Positions 1 to 9,438 of a DNA stretch of 64,000 nt are shown here, one piece after another. The notes below the pieces were generated by a model. The model was given only the letters and a program-made list of their open reading frames with translations, had not been told where the DNA came from and searched no databases. A program made the translations under genes and the position numbers. This stretch comes from Paenibacillus agricola (GTDB taxonomy: Bacteria > Bacillota > Bacilli > Paenibacillales > NBRC-103111), in contig NZ_JAAOIW010000002.1 of assembly GCF_011440305.1 (NCBI RefSeq), positions 550,084 through 614,083 of the forward strand, written 5' to 3'. The first letter of the stretch is position 1; every line of letters starts with the position of its first letter.

Positions 1-872
1 ATCGTTCCTTGCTTACTGATTTCTTGCTTAATATTGGCAAAAACCTGGTTCAATTCGGTTGTATTGCTCGCCTTATAATCTTTGGCACCTGTTTTGCTGG
101 CGATGCTTGCCAATAATTGGTGGTCGACGTCGCTCCCGCCAATAGCACCGAGCGCAACCGTATATACAGGCACCTTCATAGCCGCTAATTCATTGGCAAC
201 CGTTAATGCCATACTCCTTGCTTTTTGCTCATTTTTTATACTTCCTGACCTGCTATCTTCGTAATAATGCGTTGTATAACCATCGGTTACCAATACGATA
301 TAGGGATGGTTTACTCCTGTGAGCATAGGGATTGCCTTTCTTAATGCATGCTCGATATTGGTACCTCCGCTAGGAGATAATGAATTGATTTGTGCCTTAA
401 GTGCATTGTAATTATTGGTTCTATCGGCAAGCACGGAGGCCACATCATTGAATTGGACGATGCCGATTTTATCATTTAATTGGGTCCCGCTAATCTGGTC
501 GACCAGGTCTTTTGATGCGGTTTTCTCAATAGTAATCCGCGACTGCTTATTACTTCCATCCGTGTTGTTCATACTGCTCGATTTGTCCAAAAGCATCACC
601 ATATTAATCGGGTCTCGTGCTGTCGATTCCGTATAGCTGCCGCTTGGGGTCAGTACATACTTGAGCTGGATCGATTCACCCACATCTACCTCCAACGGGT
701 CAGACGGGCTAGAAGGCATAGACGAGCCGGACGAGCCAACTGCCGATACAGCCAGACAGCTCGCGCCCGATGCTCCAGCCGCTTGAACTCCGGCAACCTC
801 AGTAAACCCTGTAACTCCAGCAAGTGAAAAAGCTAACGTTCCCGCAAGCAGCAAGCCCCACAATTTTCCCAT
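1..872 (-). CDS. secreted von Willebrand factor A domain protein (partial, 3' end beyond window)
   Basis: This is the last visible gene of the pilus operon; it reads leftward and stays open to base 1, giving about 290 residues. ATG at 872 follows an AGGAGG site 6 bases upstream. Residues 1-33 form a signal peptide (MGK, hydrophobic core, cleavage near VQAA). A VWA domain follows: the MIDAS motif DKSSS is at residues 96-100 and a later VTDGY matches the second metal loop. VWA domains bind metal and mediate adhesion. In an operon of pilus assembly genes it is inferred to be an adhesin or minor tip component, like the VWA part of PilY1-type proteins, but no PilY1 beta-propeller can be seen because the gene is truncated by the window. 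Confidence 0.85.
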   Translation of the reverse strand, partial: MGKLWGLLLAGTLAFSLAGVTGFTEVAGVQAAGASGASCLAVSAVGSSGSSMPSSPSDPLEVDVGESIQLKYVLTPSGSYTESTARDPINMVMLLDKSSSMNNTDGSNKQSRITIEKTASKDLVDQISGTQLNDKIGIVQFNDVASVLADRTNNYNALKAQINSLSPSGGTNIEHALRKAIPMLTGVNHPYIVLVTDGYTTHYYEDSRSGSIKNEQKARSMALTVANELAAMKVPVYTVALGAIGGSDVDHQLLASIASKTGAKDYKASNTTELNQVFANIKQEISKQGT

Positions 873-882
873 GTTGATCCTC

Positions 883-2229
883 CTATTTCAATCTAAGAAA
901 TAATGAAAGCACCTTACTGGCTTCAGCTCGGGTGAGCGAATCATCAGGGCGGAATTTACCTTCAGCGTCGCCATTAAAAATGCCTTCAGCGGCCAATAGC
1001 GCAACCCTCTCTGTATCCGCTTGGCTGATGTTTTGCAGGTCAGGCCAAGTATTCGCCAGCGGAGCTGCTTGTTTATATGCCACTTTCATGGTTTGCAGGG
1101 CACTGGCAAGTAAACGTGCTGTTTCAAGCCTTGAGATCGGGGCATCGAGAGCAATTGGGGAATCGGGCATGATCAGCTCTGACTCCACCGCAATATCTAC
1201 CTCATGCTGCGCCCAATGCCTTGGTTGGCCCGTATCCCCTGTCGCCGCTCCAGTGACATGGATTAAGTCCAAATCTAATGCCCGCACAAGCATCGTGGTA
1301 AACTCTGCTTGCGTCAGTATCCCGTTCGGACGAATCGTCTGGTCCTCGTAGCCCTCAATAATCGATTTCTTCATTAAATCGATGATGAACGCCTGGGCCC
1401 AATGTGAGGCTATATCCGTAGGAAGATCTGGCTCCAGCTCAAGATCAGGTGAGGATTGCCACCACGTGGGCTGTTTATCCAGAACCTGTGCGGGAATGTC
1501 GAGCAAGGGCTTGACCTTATCCGCGACATTCGATATGGCGATTGAGCCCTCCCTCGGGAGAATCCCATAAACATCGATCGAACCATCCTTTGGGATCGGT
1601 GACACACGAGCCGCTTTGGCTTCGCTGTCTGTCGGCAGATTTGCCCACGGGTAACGTTGCACATCGTCAATGCTTCGAAGCTCGCTCTGCGATTGCGCTT
1701 TAAAATAGCCTTGAAGCGCACGTTCGTAGCCTTCTGTGACACGGATGACTTTGCCTTCGGCATTCAATTCCAAGAGATCCCACTCGGTGAGCAGGTCATC
1801 CTCCACTCTTGCAGCCACACCTCGCCATACCTGCAGCTGATAGGCGATATCCCCATCAAAGCTTTCCGGGTTGACGCCTACAACGACCGTGTAGGGCTTT
1901 TTATTAATAACCTTTCCCGCTATCCAGCCCTCAGTTAGAAAGCTCATATTCAAATAAACCGGCTTTCTTTCGTCATCTGCCAGCCTGATGATCTGCGCGA
2001 AGCTTTGCTGGGACTCAGTAAACTCAGCAATTTCAGCAGATTCAGCAAATACGCGATGGGTTGACCAACCTGTTGCCGAAAATACAAGCACGAGTATAAG
2101 CAAAAGTCCCATTATAAAAGCAGCCATGCGAAAAACACGGAAAGCACGCACCACATGCAAATCCTGTGAAATTTGTAAATATTGAAAGTCGCTGTATGGT
2201 TGAAAATCACGTGAGTTTTGTGAACTCAT
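883..2229 (-). CDS. membrane-anchored S-layer homology (SLH) domain protein
   Basis: 448 residues. The N-terminus is cytosolic and charged for about 33 residues, followed by one transmembrane helix (about residues 34-54), so the protein is anchored rather than cleaved. The middle has no recognised fold. The C-terminal ~170 residues hold three SLH modules (ASHWAQAF...GYEDQTIRPNG, RHWAQHEV, and NGDAEGKFRPDDSLTRAEA), which in Gram-positives bind pyruvylated secondary cell-wall polymer. The ATG overlaps the pilT stop (TAATG) and its ribosome site GGGGAGGATG lies inside pilT, so the two are translationally coupled. A membrane-to-wall anchor in this place suggests it ties the pilus machine to the wall; this is inference. 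Confidence 0.85.
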   Translation of the reverse strand: MSSQNSRDFQPYSDFQYLQISQDLHVVRAFRVFRMAAFIMGLLLILVLVFSATGWSTHRVFAESAEIAEFTESQQSFAQIIRLADDERKPVYLNMSFLTEGWIAGKVINKKPYTVVVGVNPESFDGDIAYQLQVWRGVAARVEDDLLTEWDLLELNAEGKVIRVTEGYERALQGYFKAQSQSELRSIDDVQRYPWANLPTDSEAKAARVSPIPKDGSIDVYGILPREGSIAISNVADKVKPLLDIPAQVLDKQPTWWQSSPDLELEPDLPTDIASHWAQAFIIDLMKKSIIEGYEDQTIRPNGILTQAEFTTMLVRALDLDLIHVTGAATGDTGQPRHWAQHEVDIAVESELIMPDSPIALDAPISRLETARLLASALQTMKVAYKQAAPLANTWPDLQNISQADTERVALLAAEGIFNGDAEGKFRPDDSLTRAEASKVLSLFLRLK

Positions 2230-3302
2230 TATACATCCTCCCCAACGCTCATCTCGTACATCTTTAACGCATCCTTGTGAACCCGGCCGGAGGCAATTAA
2301 TTGCTTAATGCTGGCGACCATCGATTGCATTCCCTGCTGCCGGTTCATTTGCATGATGGACTTGATCTGGTAAATCTTTTCCTGGCGGATTAAATTGGCT
2401 ACAGCCGCATTATTAATAAGTACCTCCAAAGCCACTGCTCTTCCCGCTCCATCTATTGTGGGGATTAGCCGTTGTGCCAATACGCCGATTAACACCGATG
2501 CCAATTGCACGCGAATTTGTGCCTGCTGGTCCGTCGGAAATACATCAATAATCCGGTCAATCGTTTGTGGTGCATCAGGCGTATGCAAGGTACCTAATAC
2601 AAGATGCCCTGTCTCCGCAGCTGTAATCGCTGTGCGAATCGTCTCGAGATCCCTCATCTCCCCAACAAGGATGACATCGGGATCCTGGCGAAGCGCTGCA
2701 CGCAGGCCGCTAGTAAAGGACTCGGTATCCGTGCCGATTTCACGCTGAACGACAAGGCTTTGCTTGCAGGGATGAATATATTCGATCGGGTCCTCAAGTG
2801 TAATAATATGCCGTCGCTGCTGTTCGTTAATATCGTTAATAATCGCGGCCAAGGTGGTCGACTTCCCGCTTCCTGTCGCGCCTGTCACGAGGACAAGCCC
2901 ACGTTGTTTAGTGGCAAAATCCCGGACAACCTCGGGTAGCTTTAAGCCTTCTAATGAGGGAATCTTCGTCATTAGTAGCCGAAACACCATATTAATGACC
3001 CGACGCTGCCTAAATACATTTACTCTAAAGCGGCATAATTGAGCAATTTCATATGACAAATCGACTTCTCCGTCTTCTGCGAGCTTATGAAGCTGCGCTT
3101 CGGACAATATCGATTGCGCCATACGCTCCGTATCGTCCATTGTTAGGATGGGGGTGTTAAGCTTCTGCAGCGTCCCGTGGAGGCGTAGAAGCGGCTCTGT
3201 TCCAACGTTGATATGCAAATCGGAGGCATTCGCCTCATAGGCAGCGCGGAGCAAATCGTCGATCGATATAGGCTGATTCCTTACCGTTTCCATGGTGGTC
3301 AT
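2229..3302 (-). CDS. pilT: type IV pilus retraction ATPase PilT
   Basis: 357 residues, the normal PilT length. The Walker A motif GATGSGKST, the Asp/Glu boxes (RQDPDVILVGEMRD) and the His box (TGHLVLGTLHT) are intact. PilT is the hexameric cytoplasmic ATPase that depolymerises the pilus and powers twitching. The start chosen is ATG at 3302, 9 bases after AAAGGAG; an in-frame ATG at 3311 sits directly against the ribosome site and is less likely. It lies between pilO and the SLH gene in the same operon. Its presence implies a retractile pilus rather than a competence pseudopilus only. Confidence 0.95.
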   Translation of the reverse strand: MTTMETVRNQPISIDDLLRAAYEANASDLHINVGTEPLLRLHGTLQKLNTPILTMDDTERMAQSILSEAQLHKLAEDGEVDLSYEIAQLCRFRVNVFRQRRVINMVFRLLMTKIPSLEGLKLPEVVRDFATKQRGLVLVTGATGSGKSTTLAAIINDINEQQRRHIITLEDPIEYIHPCKQSLVVQREIGTDTESFTSGLRAALRQDPDVILVGEMRDLETIRTAITAAETGHLVLGTLHTPDAPQTIDRIIDVFPTDQQAQIRVQLASVLIGVLAQRLIPTIDGAGRAVALEVLINNAAVANLIRQEKIYQIKSIMQMNRQQGMQSMVASIKQLIASGRVHKDALKMYEMSVGEDV

Positions 3303-3354
3303 TATAAGCATCTCCTTTATGGTCTAACATAAGTAATCGCCCATCTGCGCTGAG

Positions 3355-4059
3355 TTAATTAAAAGGATTGGTCCGTCCGCTCGAATTTGTATAGTCTATG
3401 TCATTCGGCTTTTTCAGCAGGGCTTGCAGTGCTGGAGAATAATAGGCAGCCAGAGTGAGATTGCAAATGATCAATTGTCCGGGTGCATTTATTTGAACAA
3501 GTGGACCTTGCTTGAGATGAAAAGACATTTTATCCACCTGGATTAATCGATCCAAGGATTCCATTTCGGCAAATAATTGGTAAATTTGATTGTAGGTGCC
3601 AATAAAGCTCGTCTCTATCTGAATGGGAGTCACGTTCAAATGGGGCTTTTCGTTGGTTTTGTCCTCTGCGGACTTGTCTTTTACTGCTGCTTTTGTTTTC
3701 TGTATGCTTGTATCAACAAGACCTGTAGTACCGACCTCGATATTATATTGCTTGAGCTGTGTACCGCTCACGACCTCCAGCCTTCGTAAATCACGAACAA
3801 TCGTCTCCATGAATGGCTGCTCAGGAATCTGGCGGCGAACTACCTCTAGTTTGACTCGATCCGAGTCGGGAGTTTCAGCAACCTTGCCCATTTGGGATTG
3901 CAAGGCAGCAGCTAGTTTCTGTTTATTGGCCAAACTCCGCTCTGTTTCCAACGTTCGAAGGCCTATCGGCTGTATCAGGTATGCATACCCAGCCACAAGC
4001 AGCAGCACAAAAACTACAATCACATAACAAAGCATTTTTTTATGTCGAATAACTCCCAT
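3355..4059 (-). CDS. pilO: type IV pilus inner-membrane alignment protein PilO-like
   Basis: About 234 residues: short cytosolic tail, one transmembrane helix (about residues 8-30), a coiled-coil stretch with SLANKQKLAAALQSQ, then a soluble alpha/beta domain. This topology, its size and its place after PilN identify PilO, part of the PilMNO alignment complex linking the cytoplasmic motor to the outside. Sequence conservation is low, as usual for the family. ATG at 4059 has AAGGGG 9 bases upstream; a TTG at 4068 overlapping the pilN stop is possible. A charged Lys-rich segment (KTKAAVKDKSAEDKTNEK) in the middle is unusual and probably a flexible loop. Confidence 0.8.
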   Translation of the reverse strand: MGVIRHKKMLCYVIVVFVLLLVAGYAYLIQPIGLRTLETERSLANKQKLAAALQSQMGKVAETPDSDRVKLEVVRRQIPEQPFMETIVRDLRRLEVVSGTQLKQYNIEVGTTGLVDTSIQKTKAAVKDKSAEDKTNEKPHLNVTPIQIETSFIGTYNQIYQLFAEMESLDRLIQVDKMSFHLKQGPLVQINAPGQLIICNLTLAAYYSPALQALLKKPNDIDYTNSSGRTNPFN

Positions 4060-4064
4060 CCTAC

Positions 4065-4850
4065 TCAACCCCTTTTGCCGTCACTGGTATACTTCAATTC
4101 AAAAGTCGTTTGATAAATAGGAAGCTTACGGCTTTGCCCACCCTCTTGCGTAGAATTCTGCTGTATAGGCTGACCTTCTACGGGCTGGATCTCCGGATGC
4201 TGCTCTTGCGTAGGCTGGCCTTCCGGCAACTGCTCTTGTGCGAATGAACCTTGCAATTGCTGCTCCTGTGGCTGTAATACATGGCCGATGCTTGTTCCAT
4301 TTGCATTAGCTACATCTGCACTAGCTACAGCTGTATTCCCCAGTGTATTGGTTACATTATTGATCGCGCCCATTCGGATCAGCTTAAAATGCTCTGCGGC
4401 CTGAACGGATTGCGAGAAGCTGACCACATCCTCCGACGTCGCAAAATTAAGCGTCAGCTTCAGCAGCTCCTGCCCGTTCATCTCCAATTGAATAACGTTT
4501 GCGTGCAGCGGAAGCAATTTATTCAATTGCTGCAGCAGCGCTGTTGCGACTGGCTTCTGCTGCTTTAACAGCTTTGGCTGGCTTAGCAGATCACCCAGCT
4601 GCCCGCCAGAGTTATTTTCCTGGAGCTTCTTTTCCAGGGCTGATACCAGCTGCGTAACCTCCGCCAATTGCTTCTGGGCACTTGCCAGCTTGCTTTGCTC
4701 CTCATACCATAACCACCCAAAAGCACCCGTTGCCCCCATTGCTGCCAGAATGAGCAGAATCGGCACAATAACCGAGCTGTAGCCCGGCTCACGCTTTTGC
4801 ATTAAATTAATATCTAATGAAATCCAGTTTATATTGTACTCCAGCTTCAC
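4065..4850 (-). CDS. pilN: type IV pilus assembly protein PilN-like
   Basis: 261 residues. An N-terminal INWISLDINL motif resembles the PilN tail that docks into PilM (classically INLLP). It is followed by a transmembrane helix (about residues 27-47), a coiled coil (SKLASAQKQLAEVTQLVSAL) and a ferredoxin-like domain. The last third carries a Gln/Glu/Pro-rich low-complexity insertion (QPQEQQLQG, repeated EGQPTQEQHPE) not typical of PilN. GTG at 4850 has AGGGGG 9 bases upstream inside the pilM end, so translation is probably coupled. Its stop overlaps the start region of pilO. It partners PilM and PilO. Confidence 0.8.
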   Translation of the reverse strand: MKLEYNINWISLDINLMQKREPGYSSVIVPILLILAAMGATGAFGWLWYEEQSKLASAQKQLAEVTQLVSALEKKLQENNSGGQLGDLLSQPKLLKQQKPVATALLQQLNKLLPLHANVIQLEMNGQELLKLTLNFATSEDVVSFSQSVQAAEHFKLIRMGAINNVTNTLGNTAVASADVANANGTSIGHVLQPQEQQLQGSFAQEQLPEGQPTQEQHPEIQPVEGQPIQQNSTQEGGQSRKLPIYQTTFELKYTSDGKRG

Positions 4851-4854
4851 CTCG

Positions 4855-5814
4855 CTAAGCCCCCTTCAATGCTAATCCTATCGGTATCGCGTAAGCTTGG
4901 ACGGCATCGATTTGTTCTTGGAGTAATCCTTCAAGCGAAATCGTATGAACCTGTCCATCAAAAACCTCCCGAAGCCGTCTAGGCAGCTCTGCCAGCTGGT
5001 CTTCAGCTCCTAACAAATAAAGCGCCTGAATGTCCTCCTGCTTGGTGGATATGGAGTAGCTAAAGTAGTACATAATCCGGCTTAGCTCGGTTGTCACGGT
5101 TTTGGCGTAGGAGGCTCCAGCACCTACATCTGCCACGGAATGCAGAAACACCGGGATTCCTTCAACAAAAATACTAAATTCCAGCCTTGCCGACTCCGCA
5201 TTAATCATAATGAAGCATTCGGGCAGCTGCGTTTTGCTGCGTTCCGAATATTGAAGCAGCAGGCGGAAGGAGGCCAGCGATTCCAGCTCAACGGACAACG
5301 GCTTAAGCCCCGCTTCCCTTACAACACGTACATAGCTTTCTACCACTTGGGCTGGACTGACGAAAATCAATACCTCCTCCTGCTTTGGCTTGGTTTTACG
5401 GCCCACCTTCTCCTCAGGATTGGCAATCGCTGCGCTGCCTAAGCGCACATAATCGAACACGGGATCTTTAAAAGGCATCTGGCTTCCACTATTCAGCTCC
5501 ACATCAATCATATTGCGCAGCTCCTTATCGTTCATGACGGGAAATATCGATTTGCGCAGGATCGTGCTTGAGGTAGGAACGGAAAGGTAAATACCCGCTC
5601 CACGAATCCCTAGCATTTGGGCTATATGGCGGATTGCCTCGGAAACTGCCTCTTCGTTTACAATTTTCCCATTCTGGATCACGCCAGGAGCGAGCGGCTC
5701 CGAGTGGCATCGCTTCATGGATAGGCTTCTGGAGCCAGGATGGATCACAACGATGCGGATTTCATCACTTAGAATTTGCAGACCGCAGCTTATCTTTTGG
5801 CGTAGACCTAACAT
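4855..5814 (-). CDS. pilM: type IV pilus assembly ATPase-fold protein PilM
   Basis: 319 residues with the actin-like fold of PilM/FtsA proteins: an N-terminal strand region (LSDEIRIVVIH), a VPTSSTILR stretch, and a C-terminal ALYLLGAEDQLAELP region matching the second nucleotide-binding lobe. PilM is a cytoplasmic ring protein that binds the PilN tail. ATG at 5814 follows AGAGGTG. The 149-base gap to the upstream prepilin gene is the longest in the operon and is where a prepilin mRNA end or internal promoter could lie, but I saw no strong terminator there. Confidence 0.85.
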   Translation of the reverse strand: MLGLRQKISCGLQILSDEIRIVVIHPGSRSLSMKRCHSEPLAPGVIQNGKIVNEEAVSEAIRHIAQMLGIRGAGIYLSVPTSSTILRKSIFPVMNDKELRNMIDVELNSGSQMPFKDPVFDYVRLGSAAIANPEEKVGRKTKPKQEEVLIFVSPAQVVESYVRVVREAGLKPLSVELESLASFRLLLQYSERSKTQLPECFIMINAESARLEFSIFVEGIPVFLHSVADVGAGASYAKTVTTELSRIMYYFSYSISTKQEDIQALYLLGAEDQLAELPRRLREVFDGQVHTISLEGLLQEQIDAVQAYAIPIGLALKGA

Positions 5815-5963
5815 ATGGATGCACCTCTTTCCTTTGAGTTGGCTATGGCTGGGGTCGTGGCATAGGGACCAAAAGCGGAATGCCCAACCATCGCCTGAAA
5901 TTACCTACAGAAACCATGGGTATGATGCCTGATGGTTCATTTGTAATGTGTGAACGATGCGTA

Positions 5964-6452
5964 TTAAGGTGTTTCCGGTTCAGCATCTTCCGTTCCTTGA
6001 GTCAAGTGCTCTTCACTTTTATCTTTAAAATATAAAAGAGCTCCCGTACCACTTGGTGCCAAAGTAGCCGAATAGCTATAATTCCCCGTAATTCCTATAA
6101 GCTTAACGGTAACATATGAGGTTTCATCGCCATATGTACTGCCTTTAACATCCGGGTCGGATGGAATTTTCTCCAAGTACCCTTCAGTTACTAAGTCTTT
6201 CAGCTTGTACACTTTTTCCACCGTTGGGCTGTCATTGATTGCCTTAAACCGCGCAGCATTTATGGCAGTAATCCCATTGGCGTTATGCGCCTTTTTCTTA
6301 GTGCCGCTTATAACGCTGCCGATGGCCGGTATAGCAATTGCCGAAATGATCGCAAGGATCACAATAACCGCCAAAAGCTCAATTAAGGTGAGGCCTTTTT
6401 CATTTCCTGTTATTTTTCCTAATAGGTTGATTCTCTTTTTCATAAGCTCCAT
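5964..6452 (-). CDS. pilA: type IV major prepilin (class III signal peptide)
   Basis: About 162 residues. A positively charged leader of about 20 residues ends in NEKG, followed by the mature start LTLIELLAVIVILAIISAIA: Gly at -1, Glu at +5, and the hydrophobic helix that packs into the fibre core. This is the substrate of prepilin peptidase, whose gene is not in the window. The globular part (about 110 residues) contains no Cys pair, so the D-loop disulfide of classical pilins is absent. ATG at 6452 lies 11 bases after CAGGAG. It is the only prepilin-like gene visible, so it is inferred to be the major pilin. Confidence 0.93.
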   Translation of the reverse strand: MELMKKRINLLGKITGNEKGLTLIELLAVIVILAIISAIAIPAIGSVISGTKKKAHNANGITAINAARFKAINDSPTVEKVYKLKDLVTEGYLEKIPSDPDVKGSTYGDETSYVTVKLIGITGNYSYSATLAPSGTGALLYFKDKSEEHLTQGTEDAEPETP

Positions 6453-6511
6453 GGTTGACAGCACTCCTGTTTCATATTTTTTTGATCAGCTTGCAGGTCT
6501 TCACTTTTTTC

Positions 6512-7723
6512 TTACTTTAAATAATTCTGGTACATCGCAAACATCGGCGATATGACCGCAGCGACGATACCCCCAACAACGATGGAGATAAGCAGCAGCA
6601 GCACCGGCTCGACAACCGCCTTAAGCCGATCCACACTATGATTAACATCCGCTTCGAAAAAATCCGCCACCTTCGCCAGCATTTTATCCAGCTGCCCCGT
6701 TTCCTCACCCACCATAATCATTTGGATCACCATCGCCGGGAACAGCTTACTGGCCGCAAATGGGGTAGATAGCAGCTCCCCCTGCTGCAAGCTATGGCGT
6801 GATTCCTGCAGCACCTTCGCCAGCACGCGGTTGCCGACGACTCGCCCTGTAATATCTAGGGACTGGACAATCGCTACACCACTCACATAAAGCGATGACA
6901 TGGTGCGGGCCATTCTTGCAATTGCTGCTTTTTTGAATACCACACCGAATATAGGTAATTTAAATTTGAGCAAATCCCCATAATATTTGCCTTGTTCAGT
7001 ACTTAGCGCCACCTTTCCCATTAGTAGGAAGCCGGCCATTGCAATGCCGATCATCCACCAGCTATTCACCACAAAATCACTAGCGCCTAGAATTAGCCTT
7101 GTTATCCAAGGCAGCTGTTCGCCCTGATCATTAAACAAGCTTACAAAGGTCGGGACAATCTGGATCAAAAGGAAAATAACGACGCCGATGGCAACAATAA
7201 TCAACAGGATCGGGTACGTCATTGCAGACCTTACCTTCTGCACGGTTTCATTCTCCTTCTCATAGCTTTCCGCCATACGGTCAAGCACATCATCGAGATG
7301 CCCTCCTGTTTCTCCCGATGCCACCATATTAATAAACATCTCGGGAAAAACTCGCGGATGCTCACCCATTGCCTTTGACAACGGATTACCTGCAAGGACT
7401 TGCTCCAGCACCTGAACCAGGCTGAGCTTCAGCTTCTTCGCTTTCGTTTGCTCAACCATAATCTCAAGTGATCGGTCAATCTGGATACCGGCTCGTATCA
7501 GCGTGGCAAGCTGCCGGCAAAAAATCACAAAATGCTCCAGCTTGACTGCTTTGCCAAGCTCCAGCTCAGTGCTCCAGATAGAGCCTGCTTTTTCCTGTAT
7601 GCTGCGTATGGCATAGCCTTTGGCCTTGAGATCATGGATTGCCGCTTGCTTGCTTAAGGAGCGATGGAATCCACACATGCGTTTACCGCTGTCAGTTACA
7701 GCCTCGTAGTAATAATTGGGCAC
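6512..7723 (-). CDS. pilC: type IV pilus inner-membrane platform protein PilC
   Basis: 403 residues with two T2SF domains, each followed by membrane helices. The conserved FCRQLATLIRAG and GEETGQLDKML segments are present (the latter repeats the earlier GETGGHLDDVL). PilC is the platform that the PilB and PilT motors act on. GTG at 7723 has AAGGGGGG upstream. It follows pilB by 30 bases and precedes the prepilin by 59. Confidence 0.95.
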   Translation of the reverse strand: MPNYYYEAVTDSGKRMCGFHRSLSKQAAIHDLKAKGYAIRSIQEKAGSIWSTELELGKAVKLEHFVIFCRQLATLIRAGIQIDRSLEIMVEQTKAKKLKLSLVQVLEQVLAGNPLSKAMGEHPRVFPEMFINMVASGETGGHLDDVLDRMAESYEKENETVQKVRSAMTYPILLIIVAIGVVIFLLIQIVPTFVSLFNDQGEQLPWITRLILGASDFVVNSWWMIGIAMAGFLLMGKVALSTEQGKYYGDLLKFKLPIFGVVFKKAAIARMARTMSSLYVSGVAIVQSLDITGRVVGNRVLAKVLQESRHSLQQGELLSTPFAASKLFPAMVIQMIMVGEETGQLDKMLAKVADFFEADVNHSVDRLKAVVEPVLLLLISIVVGGIVAAVISPMFAMYQNYLK

Positions 7724-7753
7724 AGCTACACCCCCCTTTCTAATTTGCCGCCT

Positions 7754-9421
7754 TTATTCATCCGAGACAGCCTTGATGACCTCCTCCACTGTCGTTAGCC
7801 CTTGCTGCGCCTTACGCAGGCCGTCAACCAGCAGGGTTTCGTAGCCGGTCTCCCGCAAATGCTGCTCCATCTCCTCCAATGGGCGGTGCTGGATAATAAG
7901 CCTGCGCAGCTGCTCGTCAACTACAAGTACCTCCTGAATCGCGATCCGCCCGCTGTAGCCGGTATGGTTGCAGGCACCGCAGCCCTTGCCTTTGGTGACG
8001 AACAGCGGTCCCTCCGAGGAATCGAGCAGCCCGTTTTCTTCGAATAGCCGAAACTCGTCCTCTCTCGCCGGCAAGAACTGCGCGCAGGATGCGCATACTT
8101 TGCGGACAAGCCGCTGGGCCACTACGCAGGATAAAGCTGGGGCAATCAAATACCGGTCGATGCCCATATCATTCAGACGATGAATGGCGCTAAGCGCATT
8201 GTTCGTATGTATCGTGCTGAGCACCAGATGGCCGGTTAAGGAGGCGCGGACGACGATTTCAGCGGTCTCGGTGTCCCGCACCTCGCCTACCATGACGATA
8301 TTGGGATCCTGGCGAAGGATGGAACGAAGCCCCACCGCAAACGTCAAGCCAATTTGCGGATTCACATGGACCTGTGTAATCCCTTGCAGATTGTATTCCA
8401 CCGGATCCTCGATCGTTACAATCTTCACGTCCGGGCGATTAAGCTGCCCTAGTGCGGAGTAAAGCGTCGAGGTTTTGCCGCTTCCCGTCGGTCCGCTGAT
8501 CAGGAGCAGGCCATACGGCTTTTGGATCATCCGTTCAAAATTGCGGTCATTGCTTTCACTGAAATGAAGCTCATTAATTTTTTTTATGCCTGCTGACTGG
8601 TCGAGTATCCGCAATACGATGCTTTCGCCAAAAACCGTTGGCAAGGTCGATACGCGAATATCGATGGTAGCCTTCTCGATTTTCATATGGATGCGTCCAT
8701 CCTGAGGCAGCCGTTTCTCGGCTATATTCAGCTTGGCCATAATTTTCAATCGAGCCGTAAGCACGTTCTGCATCGACTTCGGCATCTGCTTCTCCGTCTG
8801 CAGCATACCGTCCAAGCGGTATCGCACAAGCACCTGCTTCTCCTGTGGATCGATATGGATATCACTAGCCTTTTGCAGCACGGCAGATTGAATAATTTGA
8901 TGGACCATGCGAATAATCGGTGCCGATTGCTCGTCCTGCTCCTCATCGAGGTTGCTTTCTGGCGAGAAATCGGCTTCCTCCAGCAGCCCACCCATCGAAT
9001 CCTCAAGGCGGTAATGCTGGCGAATCGCTTCCTCTATTTCCGATTTGGCGGCAATCAGCGGTTGGATCATCGACCCCGTCAGCAACCGTACCTCCTCGAT
9101 CGCTTCGTAATTAAGCGGGTCGGCGATTGCCACTTTGATTTTGCCGCCTTGGCGCTGAATCGGAATGAGGCAATACTTCCGTGCGACCGCCTCAGTGATG
9201 CTCAGCACAACGCTGCGGTCAATCTCGGTTTCATACAATTGAACGGAAGGCAGCCCTAGCTGCACCTCCAGAATCTCCACCATCTGCCGTTCCGTAATCG
9301 CGCCAATTTCCACCAGTGTCTCGTTTATGCTTTTTTTCGTCAGCTGTTGCCTTTTGACCGCTTCATCCAGCTGCTGCTGTGTAACCTTCCCGCTTCTCAT
9401 ATAAAGTTCAGCATTTCGCAC
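7754..9421 (-). CDS. pilB: type IV pilus assembly ATPase PilB (GspE family)
   Basis: 555 residues. An N-terminal MshEN/GspE-N region (TQQQLDEAVKRQ... ITERQMVEIL...) is the class that binds c-di-GMP in MshE and some PilB proteins. The ATPase core has Walker A GPTGSGKTST, a DPNIVMVGEVRD box and a THTNNA-type His box. A tetracysteine zinc knuckle (CASC ... CGAC) is typical of PilB/GspE. I chose GTG at 9421, 9 bases after AGGAGA; the earlier in-frame TTG at 9442 overlaps the upstream stop. A c-di-GMP enzyme gene with a PilZ domain also lies at the right end of the window. Confidence 0.95.
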   Translation of the reverse strand: MRNAELYMRSGKVTQQQLDEAVKRQQLTKKSINETLVEIGAITERQMVEILEVQLGLPSVQLYETEIDRSVVLSITEAVARKYCLIPIQRQGGKIKVAIADPLNYEAIEEVRLLTGSMIQPLIAAKSEIEEAIRQHYRLEDSMGGLLEEADFSPESNLDEEQDEQSAPIIRMVHQIIQSAVLQKASDIHIDPQEKQVLVRYRLDGMLQTEKQMPKSMQNVLTARLKIMAKLNIAEKRLPQDGRIHMKIEKATIDIRVSTLPTVFGESIVLRILDQSAGIKKINELHFSESNDRNFERMIQKPYGLLLISGPTGSGKTSTLYSALGQLNRPDVKIVTIEDPVEYNLQGITQVHVNPQIGLTFAVGLRSILRQDPNIVMVGEVRDTETAEIVVRASLTGHLVLSTIHTNNALSAIHRLNDMGIDRYLIAPALSCVVAQRLVRKVCASCAQFLPAREDEFRLFEENGLLDSSEGPLFVTKGKGCGACNHTGYSGRIAIQEVLVVDEQLRRLIIQHRPLEEMEQHLRETGYETLLVDGLRKAQQGLTTVEEVIKAVSDE

Positions 9422-9438
9422 GATAAAGTTTCTCCTTT

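Noticed and set aside
932-2185. Several + strand open frames inside the SLH gene
   Set aside because: They are shadows of the - strand coding frame, lack ribosome sites and have no family features.
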